64,000 bases of DNA from Artemia franciscana (taxonomy: Eukaryota > Arthropoda > Branchiopoda > Anostraca > Artemiidae). The stretch lies in the NCBI RefSeq assembly GCF_032884065.1, contig NC_088880.1, positions 36,510,827 to 36,574,826 of the forward strand, in the 5' to 3' direction. Below the pieces are notes generated by a model. That model was not told the origin of the DNA. It made no database searches and worked only from the letters and a program-made list of their open reading frames with translations. Both the position numbers and the translations under genes were made by a program. This document shows positions 48,101 to 53,479 of the stretch, in pieces. Within the stretch, counting starts at the first letter, position 1. The number at the start of each line of letters is the position of its first letter.

Positions 48101-48271
48101 TTTACACAGCTATTAGTAAGAAATGCAGGACATATCCTACCCTATGATCAGCCGAAATGGGCATTTGATATGATTAATCGCTTTGTTAGTGGCAAGTCTT
48201 TTGGAGCTGGACAGCAAAGTAAGAAAAAGCCAAAAACTAAAAAAATAACTCATAAACTCTATAAACACTAA
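24480..48271 (+). CDS. Serine carboxypeptidase, CPVL / vitellogenic-carboxypeptidase-like (S10), five coding exons
   Basis: Joining 24480-24776, 31883-32066, 35903-36049, 40461-40535 and 47517-48271 gives one frame of 486 codons including the stop (485 residues). All four junctions are GT-AG and keep phase. Family S10 enzymes remove C-terminal residues from peptides in lysosomes or after secretion. Features: signal peptide (residues 1 to about 22), SGLLTVN and FFWFFPA near 76-98, oxyanion motif GGPGGSS at 113-119, nucleophile S207 in GESYAG, D383 in SGQLD and H440 in AGHILPYDQP. The length fits human CPVL (about 476), and exon joins fall exactly where the family sequence continues. The last 20 or so residues form a Lys-rich tail beyond the usual C terminus. 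Introns are 7.1, 3.8, 4.4 and 7.0 kb and are full of transposon remains. The gene looks intact and functional. Confidence 0.95.
25587..27252 (+). repeat. Family-P element, near full-length forward copy (intron 1)
   Basis: About 1.66 kb, starting at ATTAAATAAAAAAACTAG and ending just after the terminal hairpin CAGTTCGTTACCACGAACTG (27230-27249). The first 280 bases are a long hairpin: the arm at 25590-25710 pairs with 25747-25870. Second-order copies of the same boxes (CTCTTTACACTAAAT, AGCATAAAGAGCGAGG, CTCTTTATGCTAAAG) lie at 26205-26370. No open frame of note exists, so the element is non-autonomous. It shares its ends and order with the copy at 56.13-57.87 kb. Confidence 0.88.
27800..29830 (+). 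mobile_element. Non-LTR retrotransposon, LINE family C, copy 1 (dead), intron 1
   Basis: This is an RTE-like LINE lacking its endonuclease. It starts in the linker before the reverse transcriptase (KALCLIERRRALYNNYLSDR). It continues through CGNY-GISLVSVGS near 28500-28540, GMKQGCVLFPFIW near 28886, a polymerase box YFAGDLSIL in place of YADD near 29010-29035, then VDSFTYLGSIISKDGG, SQLKKVWKNSKISLQNKVRI and RWLGRVLLMKDDR. Frames are broken by stops and shifts at 28090, 28180, 29390 and elsewhere. A second copy is in intron 3 (38.70-40.20 kb) and a 3-prime fragment is at 53.92-54.34 kb. Confidence 0.87.
28886..29689 (+). pseudogene. LINE C reverse transcriptase C-terminal half, copy 1
   Basis: Open pieces at 28886-29077, 29165-29392 and 29417-29689 carry motif 4 onward and the C-terminal segment. 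The stop at 29390-29392 replaces the tryptophan of the family's SEAWALRKAEEDLL (SEA, stop, ALQKAEEDLL here). The active-site Asp pair reads Gly-Asp. Confidence 0.8.
30315..30660. repeat. MITE-like palindromic element
   Basis: Arms pair around a centre near 30485-30490: GCAAG..TGATGA..TTAGGTTATGTTAG..GGTTAAGTTTGGTT against AACCAAACCAAACCTAATCC..AACCTAACCT..TCATCA..CTTGC (about 30421-30560). Flanking segments with GAATGTCCGAAAT (near 30352) and ATTTCGGACATTC (near 30642) are also mutually complementary. The element is non-coding and sits in intron 1. Confidence 0.75.
31140..31880. other. End of carboxypeptidase intron 1, nothing recognised
   Basis: This is AT-rich sequence without a repeat or reading frame I can name. 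The intron closes with TGCAATAATTCCAG at 31869-31882. Confidence 0.4.
31883..32066 (+). CDS. Carboxypeptidase exon 2
   Basis: This exon encodes residues 100-160 and the first base of 161. It reads YSPETAPVILWLQGGPGGSS, then MFGLFVEHGPF and MLYIDNPVGTG. GGPGGSS is the oxyanion-hole segment and DNPVGTGFS the next conserved S10 block, completed by exon 3. The acceptor is TTCCAG/TATTC and the donor ACAG/GTTTGA, a weaker but acceptable donor. Confidence 0.93.
32438..32910. repeat. Direct duplication of about 75 bp, 398 bp apart, in intron 2
   Basis: 32438-32512 and 32836-32910 are nearly identical; both contain ATTTAAAGCGGAATTACACC and GGAGCTGTGTTTCATCAGAT. Just before the second copy is a fragment of family P (ATATACGTAACTTAAGAATT, 32805-32835). 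The duplication may have accompanied its insertion. Confidence 0.85.
33077..33132 (+). repeat. Poly(A) tract, 56 bases
   Basis: This is an uninterrupted run of A in intron 2, bounded by ATTGGGTC and CGAGAATGG. It could be the tail of a retroposed sequence, but no recognisable body precedes it. Confidence 0.9.
34050..34265 (+). pseudogene. 3-prime fragment of an RTE-like LINE
   Basis: One frame reads GRLPTRWKDTIGAFLIM, then ILARDRSKWRHHLASLS and a stop. The pattern (Pro-Thr-Arg-Trp, then Ala-x-Asp-Arg-x-x-Trp-Arg) is the usual C-terminal end of RTE/Proto2-type LINE polyproteins. Only about 65 residues remain. It lies in intron 2 and is unrelated in sequence to the LINE B and C copies elsewhere here. 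Confidence 0.65.
34422..34725. repeat. Tandem repeat, about 2.4 copies of a 123-125-bp unit
   Basis: Unit starts (AATAGACGAGATAG) are at 34422, 34547 and 34670. The units share TGATTCTTTATGGTGT, GAATCACCTTGAA, CTGTTTTATCATAATAACAG and a TA-rich stretch of ACATACATATAATACATAAT. Differences are few, so the duplication is recent. It lies in intron 2. Confidence 0.92.
34893..35730 (-). repeat. Family-P repeat, reverse copy (intron 2)
   Basis: The sequence from TGGCAAGAAACTGTGAG through GGCTTGGCCCAATAGTAAC is the diverged reverse complement of the P 3-prime end, after which CATCAAAAGCTACGACTCTAG, the CCCTTTTTAAGTGACCAAAG box and GTTTACATGTAATAC follow in family order. The long hairpin end is missing. 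Open frames here are incidental. Confidence 0.75.
35903..36049 (+). CDS. Carboxypeptidase exon 3 (nucleophile exon)
   Basis: This exon completes residue 161 and encodes 162-209 plus the first base of 210: FSFTQNDYCYANNQQDVARD, then LYEGLSQFFLLFPQHRERDF and YVTGESYAG. S207 of GESYAG is the catalytic serine. The acceptor AATTTAG/GT and donor GCTG/GTAAGT are both strong. Confidence 0.95.
36165..36892. repeat. Direct duplication of about 155 bp in intron 3
   Basis: 36165-36320 and 36737-36892 match closely: GGATGAGTGAC-ATTTGGAAA, GTGTGAAAAGCATAAGACAA, a G-run, GGTCGTGAATTTGA and TATTAACACTTGCAAGG. Between them are short repeats of CTTATCCCGCGCT (36655-36705). This is a non-coding local duplication. 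Confidence 0.88.
37357..37800. mobile_element. MITE-like element with inverted terminal repeats (intron 3)
   Basis: The left end (CATGCAAAACAAGAGAAGAT, continuing GACAAGGACATTT) is the imperfect reverse complement of the right end (AAATTTCCTCGTTATC, TTCTCTTGTTTTGTATGATG). Arms are about 35 bp and the interior is AT-rich and non-coding. The total of about 440 bp fits a non-autonomous DNA transposon. The family is unknown to me. Confidence 0.72.
38700..40200 (+). mobile_element. LINE family C, copy 2 (dead), intron 3
   Basis: This is the same family as 27.80-29.83 kb, starting at a point equivalent to the middle of copy 1. Visible pieces: GVKQGCVLSPFIWIIFMDFV near 39341-39400, a polymerase box reading YYADC near 39469-39483, DQVDSFTCLGSITSKYDGSS near 39595, ISLRIKIRI near 39717, AWVLRKMEEEIRDVFQRDCL near 39787 and RGKCFRG-like remnants to 40190. 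It carries an internal tandem duplication of about 67 bp (39005-39072 and 39073-39139) around ATTCGACTTA-AGATGTTGT. No intact frame remains. Confidence 0.85.
40461..40535 (+). CDS. Carboxypeptidase exon 4
   Basis: This small exon completes G210 and encodes KYVPAISYKIH followed by MENPTAKVRINLK, residues 211-234, plus the first base of 235. KYVPAI directly follows GESYAG in S10 enzymes. The acceptor CTTCCAG/GA and donor AAAG/GTAAGC are good. Confidence 0.94.
40744..40911 (+). other. Unassigned 55-residue open frame in intron 4
   Basis: An ATG at 40744 opens a frame to a TGA at 40909-40911. It reads MNATEQAIPVSLESADPVSQ, then FFLAREYASFLPNGETAIFR and YRDYIQSKGPFKKGEF. The composition looks more protein-like than its neighbours (balanced charged and small residues). 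I do not recognise the family. It could be a fossil exon of an inserted gene or chance. Confidence 0.3.
41100..42285. other. Carboxypeptidase intron 4, featureless part
   Basis: No coding sequence, RNA gene or clear repeat is seen. Confidence 0.4.
42290..42560 (+). repeat. Family-P fragment (intron 4)
   Basis: AGTTGCCCTCCAATCACTTTTG followed by TTAAAAAGGTCACC and TCGAATGAGC follows the P internal order GCCCTCCAATTTTTTGGTCAC, TTAAAAAGGGCAC, TAGAATGAGC. A separate hairpin-type box (AACTGAAAGAAGCAACG, AAAACGGACAGAGATTATTA) follows at 42516-42560. Confidence 0.6.
42680..42719. repeat. Perfect 40-bp palindrome without spacer
   Basis: AATAGATATCTTTACAAAAT at 42680-42699 is followed immediately by its exact reverse complement at 42700-42719. 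Just upstream are direct repeats of TGCCATTTCCAA (42639-42682). It lies in intron 4. Confidence 0.95.
43180..43380 (-). repeat. tRNA-related SINE-like element
   Basis: On the minus strand GGATTCGATCCCC (near 43288-43300) is a good RNA polymerase III box B. It is preceded by TATCGCTGGGCAACTTCTC, where box A and the D-arm would be. Downstream sequence to about 43180 would be the body. An A-run with AACAAAAAAA on the plus strand borders the head, so the orientation of any tail is unclear. Confidence 0.45.
43612..44566 (-). mobile_element. Mariner-like (Tc1/mariner) transposon with internal deletion
   Basis: Terminal inverted repeats of 29 bp at 43614-43642 and 44536-44564 match at about 26 positions; both start CAGGGTGACCCAAAAAGAT. 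TA precedes the left end and a TA lies two bases beyond the right end, as expected for TA-target elements with slight decay. At about 950 bp it is shorter than autonomous mariners (about 1.3 kb), and the central transposase is missing. It lies in intron 4. Confidence 0.9.
43764..44320 (-). pseudogene. Mariner-like transposase, deleted and frameshifted
   Basis: Read on the minus strand: TRESLWHVLMSDLYLYPYKI, then QQKLTDDEKKKQVTMCEWF, then (after a +1 frameshift near 43985) MDEAHFLLSGHFNSKNNVYQ, GNPQTIEELKTAITAKIRAI and ARQVQVCLQRNGRHLEHIL. MDEAHF holds the first catalytic Asp of the DDE/D triad. The next 100 or so residues, with the second Asp (usually QDGA) and third acid (SPDLTP), are absent: the text jumps from FNSKNN to VYQGNPQTIEELK. 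The product cannot be active. Confidence 0.88.
44570..45890 (+). mobile_element. LINE fragment D (intron 4)
   Basis: The start reads VPKTSVRSKAWKLYWDFDRE, LKAIKNEVKFWLRVW and RTNRKYKKY, the basic linker between endonuclease and reverse transcriptase. Frames from 45205 give YRVTTISCCLSKVFEYILLP, HLCALGFSKAFDSTNHF and, near 45720, PSADDLLVISRSKDSLPNLL. The polymerase box reads SADD instead of YADD. The element begins almost at the mariner right end, so its 5-prime part is lost or lies across it. Its clade is uncertain. Confidence 0.72.
45950..46580 (+). mobile_element. LINE fragment E (Jockey-like, intron 4)
   Basis: A frame at 45975-46200 reads LAHSLKTTVTKGLPQGAVLS, then CLLFSLFLWDMNLPHANIQY and AHNLILRATP. 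This is the Jockey/R1-type GLPQGAVLSP-LF motif with the polymerase box YADD decayed to YAHN. Following AT-rich sequence to about 46580 may be a 3-prime tail. Confidence 0.6.
46581..47516. other. End of carboxypeptidase intron 4, nothing recognised
   Basis: AT-rich sequence with several chance open frames (46593-46784, 46896-47171). The intron ends at TATTCATTTTAG (47505-47516). Confidence 0.4.
47517..48271 (+). CDS. Carboxypeptidase exon 5 (Asp and His of the triad)
   Basis: This exon completes G235 and encodes residues 236-485. It opens LAIGDGLCDPIHMLDYGNF, the S10 block after KG, and includes TTGLSFYYNFL, KFFSLPDVRKSIH, SVKPWLEVLMDYYKVMIYSG, QLDVI with catalytic D383, VAGYSKEVGNFTQLLVRN, and AGHILPYDQPKWAFDMINRF with catalytic H440. 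The tail after SGKSFGAGQQ is a run of mostly Lys, Thr and Pro (KKKPKTKKITHKLYKH) that I do not find in remembered CPVL proteins. It ends at TAA, 48269-48271. Confidence 0.95.
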
Positions 48272-48394
48272 AGGCTCAAAGAGTTACTTGACACTAATAC
48301 TACTTAACTATCTGTAGGATTTATAGTTGCTTTTCTAGAAATCTCATTTTAAACGTTGAATCTGTGATTGTAACGAGATTCTTATGTAATGTAG

Positions 48395-48400
48395 AATAAA
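48395..48400 (+). other. Polyadenylation signal of the carboxypeptidase gene
   Basis: AATAAA lies 124 bases after the stop codon, followed within 15 bases by a T-rich stretch (GGTTGTTTTTTTTTTC), as expected for 3-prime end formation. Confidence 0.7.
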
Positions 48401-48769
48401 GGTTGTTTTTTTTTTCAAATTTTCTGATCATGTACTTCATCTTTGAAACTAGGGACGCTATTCCAGGTATATTACAAGAAAACCTACTCCAAGAAAACGT
48501 ATCTTTTTCAAAAACTTTTTTTCAGCTATATATATGCAATAAATGTATATGATAATTATAATAATTTATTTAACCGCCATCTAGAAAAGACATAGTGGAT
48601 CAAGAAAAAAGAACAAAATAAGCACACCAATAAAAAGAAACACTTAAGTTATTATCATAGAAAAACGTCGTCTATTCAGTAGCGCTTTTGTCACAGACTT
48701 CTATCGGATTCTTGACCACTCTTTGACTGGATTCATAATTCCAAATTTTTCGTTACAGGAATTTCGGTG

Positions 48770-50880
48770 CCGGTTAGGAATAAACAATAGAATCTTTGCG
48801 TTCTAAAATTACCATTGATTTTATGGTGTCACTCTCTACAACTAGATTCAACTCACTGGCGAGGTAAATAACGTGAGGTTGGCACAGTGAACGATGATTA
48901 GAAGGGAGCAGTTTCCTGGAGTATCGCCGTCGATTCGGGAACAACAGTTTCGCATGCACATTTAATTGTGGCTGATATATCTTATCATATGCAGTGCAAT
49001 ATCGCTGCCTAAGTAAAGAACAATGTGGACACAATGTAATTTTTTGTATCTTCTGACCAAGGCCTTTCGTATAGCAAGAGTTGTCGTAGAAATTTGATTG
49101 GAATTTGAATAGCTCATTTGATTGGGAATTGAAAGAAAGTTCTAGTGCGTATTAAGAGCCAAAAAGGATTAAAGGGCATCCACCCCCCATATCTAAAATA
49201 GCACCTATTAATTTTATCTGTGGAGTTGTCGATAGCAGGAGTTGTCTTAGAAATTTGATTGGAAATTTGAATGTCTCATTTGATTGGGAATTGAAAGTTA
49301 AAGTGAGTTTTAAGAGTCAAAAGTGATTAGAGGGCATCCATTCCCCCTCGTATCTAACATAGTACCTATTAATTTTATCGGTGTCTCTCTCGACGAGTAG
49401 ATTAAACTCATCGGCAAGGTAAATAACGTGAGGTTGGCATAGTGAACGATAATTAGAAGGGAGCAATTTCCTGGAGTATCGCCATGAGAACAACAGTCTC
49501 GCATGCACATTTAATTGTGGCGGATACATCTTATCATAGGCAGTGCAATAGTGCTGCCTAAGTAAAGAGCAATGTGGACACAATGTAATTTTTTTGTATC
49601 TTTTGCCCAAGGCACTTTGTATAGCAGGAGTTGTCGTAGAAATTTGATTGGAAACTTGAAAAGCTCATTTGATTGGGAATTGAAAGAAAGTTCTAGTGCG
49701 TATTAAGAGCCAAAAAGGATTAAAGGGCATCCACCCCCCCGTATCTAAAATAGCACCTATTAATTTTATCGGTGTCACTTTTGACAAATAAATTAAACTC
49801 ATTGGCGAGATAAATAACATGAGGTTGGCACAGTGAACGATGATTAGAAGGGAGCAGTTTCCTGGAGTATCGCCGTCGATTCGGAAACAACAGTCTCGCA
49901 TGCACATTTAATTGTGGCTGATATATCTTATCATAGGCAATGCAATAGTGCTGCCTAAGTAAAGAACAATGTGAACACAATGTAATTTTTTTGTATCTTC
50001 TGACGAAGGCACTTTGTATAGAAGGAGTTGTATTAGAAATTTTATTGGAAATTTGAATGGCTCATTTGATTGGGAATTGAAAGTTCTAGTGCGTATTAAG
50101 AGTCAAAAGTGGTTAGAGGGTGTACATTCCCTTCTCCCCTGTATCTAAAATAGCACCTATTATTTTTATCGGTGTCAATCTTGACAAGTAGATTAAACTC
50201 ACCGGCGAGGTAAATAACATGAGGTTGGCACAGTGAATGATAATTAAAAGGGAGCAATTTCTTGAATTAACGCCATCAGTCTCGTATGCACATTTAATTG
50301 TGGAGGATATATCATATCATAGGCGGTGCAATAGCGCTGCCTAAGTAAAGAGCAATGTGGACATAATATAATTTTTTTCTTATCTTCAGGACCAAGGCAC
50401 TTCGCATAGAAGGAGTTTTCGTAGAAGTTTGATTGAAAATCAAAAGTGATTAGAGGGCATCCATTCCCCCTCTCGTATCTAAAATAGCACCTATTAATTT
50501 TATCAGTGTCAATCTCGACAAGCAGATTAAATTCACCGGTGATGTAAATAACACGAGGTTGGCACAGTGACCGATAATTAGAAGGGAGTGATTTCCTGGA
50601 GTATCGCCATCGATTCGGGAGCAACAGTCTTGCGTGCACATTTAATTATTGCGGATATTTCTTATCATAGGCAGTGCAATAGCGCTGCATAAGTAAAGAA
50701 CAATGTGGACACAATGTGATTTTTTTTTTGTATCTTCTGACCACGATACTTCGTATGGAAGGATTTGTCGTAGAAATTTGATTGGAAATTTGAACGGCTC
50801 ATCTGATTGAGAATTGAAAGTTCTTGTGCGTCTTAAGAGTCAAAAGTGATTGGAGGGCATCCATTCCCCTCCCTCCACGC
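48770..50880 (-). repeat. Tandem array, six units of about 395 bp (some deleted), with recurrent minus-strand frame
   Basis: Unit marks (GTATCTAAAATAGCACCTAT or a variant) lie at about 48800, 49190, 49350, 49741, 50141 and 50477; the 49190 unit lost about 235 bp and the 50141 unit about 60 bp. Units contain GAGGTTGGCACAGTGAACGA, TTTCCTGGAGTATCGCC, CATGCACATTTAATTGTGG and GCTGCCTAAGTAAAGA. On the minus strand the units keep an 86-131 residue frame: 48774-49034, 49317-49610, 49720-49980 and 50244-50639, all reading CPHCSLLRQ-YC-AYDKIY, QPQLNVHARLL and RSLCQPHVIYLA. In the last, the frame runs through the junction between two units. I do not recognise the protein. Confidence 0.85.
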
Positions 50881-51597
50881 CCATCATTTCCCTAAACAAT
50901 CCTAATCAAAGTTTTGAGATAGCCATATTGTTCAACATAGTTGAAAGGTCCAGCAATTTTATCTTTAGGGATTAACCCCCCCCCCCACACACACACAACC
51001 TTTTGGGCGATGGCTTTAAGTTTTGCTAGTTGCCCATTATCGAAACGTCAGGTTTTCGCGGAACGGGTGGTCGCATAAACTCTGGAATGGTCTCATTCGA
51101 TTGGAAATCAGAAGTTCTAGTGCCTTTTTTAAGAGTCAAAAGTGATCAAAGGGAAACTAGCCCCCCACCCCACTTTCACTTCTCCAAATGCATCCAATAG
51201 AAATTTCGAGATAGCTATTTTATTTAAAATGGTCCAATGAACATATAACAATGGCTTTGGGGTTGAAACAAACCCCCAGAGCCTGGGGGCAAGGGTTGCA
51301 GGGTATGACCCGGGGGTATATAAGGTTTTTATGGAAGGAGTGATCGTATTAACTTTCGAGGTGGTCCGTTTGATTGGAAATTGAAAGTTCTAGTTCTTTT
51401 TTAAGATTCAAAAGAGATGGAGGGAATCTAGGCCCCCAAGCCCTCTTTTCCCCAAACGCATCTGATTGAAGTTATGAGACAGCCATTTTGGTAAAAACAG
51501 TCCAAAGAACATTTAACAATGCCTCCAAGTTGACAAAACCCTTCAGAGCCCTGGGGCAAGAGTTCTAAATCAATGCACATTATGTGCAATTGGGTTG
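50881..51597 (-). repeat. Family-P-like sequence next to the array
   Basis: Two successive blocks contain GAAGTTCTAGTGCC-TTTTT, AAGAGTCAAAAGTGATC, CCAAATGCATCCAATAGAAAT and AGATAGC-ATTT. They are the reverse of the P internal stretch around 26760-26880. The array units carry the same TTGAAAGTTCTAGTGCGT and AAGAGTCAAAA boxes at their ends, so the array probably grew inside a P-type element. The last bases (TGTGCAATTGGGTTGTCAAA, AGGGC) match the ACT-rich repeat at 53.5-55.8 kb. Confidence 0.6.
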
Positions 51598-51599
51598 TC

Positions 51600-53460
51600 A
51601 AAAGGGCATAATTGTCAAGCGGGATAACCTACGCACATCTGTGAGTTTTGAATCTGTTTTTGAAAGACAGCCTGCAAGTGAGAATTCCTTTGAATATTCA
51701 AGATATTAGGAACGGGAAGTGCCACAATTCCTGGCTACGATGAAGTTGAGGTCTAGCAGGATGGATGAGTTTTAGCTGAAACTCATAAAAGCCGCAAAAA
51801 CGAGTGTCTTAACTGTCTTGACGCACCTCATCAACCTTTCTCTGGATCTTGGAGTCTTCCTGGAAGCACTAAAGATTGCAGGAGTGGTTCCTCTTCATAA
51901 AGGAGGGAAAAAGGATGACCCATCGAATCAAAAACCGATATCTATTCTCCCATTTTTCTCTAAGTTATATAAGAAAGCTGTACATGCCCAGTTAATTTAT
52001 TATATTGAAAAGAATAAAATTCTAAAGGAAAACCAATTTGGGTTCAGAATAGGGCTATCTACAGATAAGGTAGTTCTGAAATTGGTTGATTGGATTAGTG
52101 GTGCATTTGAAGCTGGTCTTGTACCTGCAGCTGTGTTTTTGGATATGAAAAAAGCGTTCGATACGGTGGACCACTCAGAGCTTATTCAAGCTCTTGACTC
52201 GATTGGAGTGAAGGATTCAAGCCTTGAGTGTTTTTCATCATATCTACACGATCGGTATCAGATAGCACAGGATGGATCATTGTTATCTTCAAAAAAGAAT
52301 ATAGAGTGCGGGGTCCCACAAGGGTCAATCCTGGGACCCATTCTTTCATCATTTTTATTGATCGAGTGAAGCATTACCTGTCGGAGGCTGGTGTCATCCT
52401 GTTTGCAGATGACACTTTGCTCTTTCTAGCTGCGCCTTCGCTTGATGTTTTGTATAATAAAATGCATAGTGCTGTCTCTGAATTTCTAACTTTTTCTCAA
52501 CAAAATTTGTTAACCCTAAACTTTTCTAAAACTTTTTTCATGATATTCTCTAGACTTTCGTCAAGTGTTGGCAATGATCAATTCATGGTTCGAGAAAATG
52601 TGATAAAAAGAGTAGCCACAACGAAATATTTGGGGTTCTTAATTGATGAAAATCTGTCGTGGAAAAACCATTCAAATGCGATAGCTAAGAAATTAAGCAG
52701 AGGTCTTGGGGTGATGCGAAGAATTAAAAATCTAGTCCCAAAAGAGATTCTAAAAATGATTTATTTTCTATATTTTGTCCATATATTAGCTACGGATGCT
52801 CTATATGAGCCAGTAATTTTGTAACATGTTTCAAAAGAGTACAAAAACTTCAGAATAGAGCTTTAAAATTATCGGAATTCTAGGATTCTGATGAGGTTCC
52901 TGCTCATGAGCATTTTAAAAAGAATAAGTTAATGGATTTATCCCAAATTCGAAATTACCAAGTGGAGATTTTCTCGTATAAATATTTCAATCGCCCGCTC
53001 ACCCCTGCTTTTGAAAGTCTTTTTACTTTTAATATAGAACGTCATGATCATAATACAAGATAAGCTAATAACTTAACTCATGAGTTTAGGAGTACCACTC
53101 GGGTAACTTTTGTGATTCGCCATTATGGTCCCCACGTTTGGAATATTTTGCCCGAGGGTGTGAAAAATGTGCCTTGTCTTTCGGCTTCCAAGTCATGGGT
53201 AAAGAAGTTTCTATTATCTCATGAGTGATTTTGATGTAAGGCCCGTTCCAGGCTGTCATTCTATTCAAGGCATTTCCCTGATTTATTTTGCTGTTAAATT
53301 TGTTCTGTTAATTTTTTTTTGTTTTCTGTTTTCTTCTTGTCTTTTCCTCTTTCTTTTTTCCTTCATCAGTTGAGTTTCTTTTGAATTGAGTAGCCTTTCT
53401 TGGCAGGGGAATGGCGAATAGTGTTTGTTTTCTTTTCTTAGTAAATGTATACCTCATATC
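51600..53460 (+). mobile_element. LINE family A, copy 2, 5-prime truncated
   Basis: This is the second copy of the element at 8.96-12.25 kb and the better preserved of the two. It begins inside the family near the reverse transcriptase (CGGGATAACCTACGCACATC) and ends with the shared tail (TTCTTGGCAGGGGAATGGCG). It sits between P-like sequence and an ACT-rich array. Confidence 0.9.
51818..52824 (+). pseudogene. LINE A reverse transcriptase, one frameshift
   Basis: Frame 51818-52369 reads LGVFLEALKIAGVVPLHKGG, PISILPFFSKLYKKAVHAQL, NQFGFRIGLSTDK, AVFLDMKKAFDTVDHSEL and GVPQGSILGPILSSFLLIE. A one-base change near 52345 moves the reading to frame 52228-52824, with VILFADDTLLFLAAPSLDVL, NLLTLNFSKTFFMIFSRLSS, TTKYLGFLIDENLSWKNHS and GLGVMRRIKNLVPKEILKMI. 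FADD is intact, unlike copy 1. Damage increases again after 52800. Confidence 0.88.
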
Positions 53461-53479
53461 TCACTAAGTATATTAATTT

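Noticed and set aside
48770..50880. CRISPR-like or tRNA cluster
   Set aside because: Units are about 395 bp with full-length similarity, not short repeats with unique spacers, and no RNA polymerase III boxes recur.
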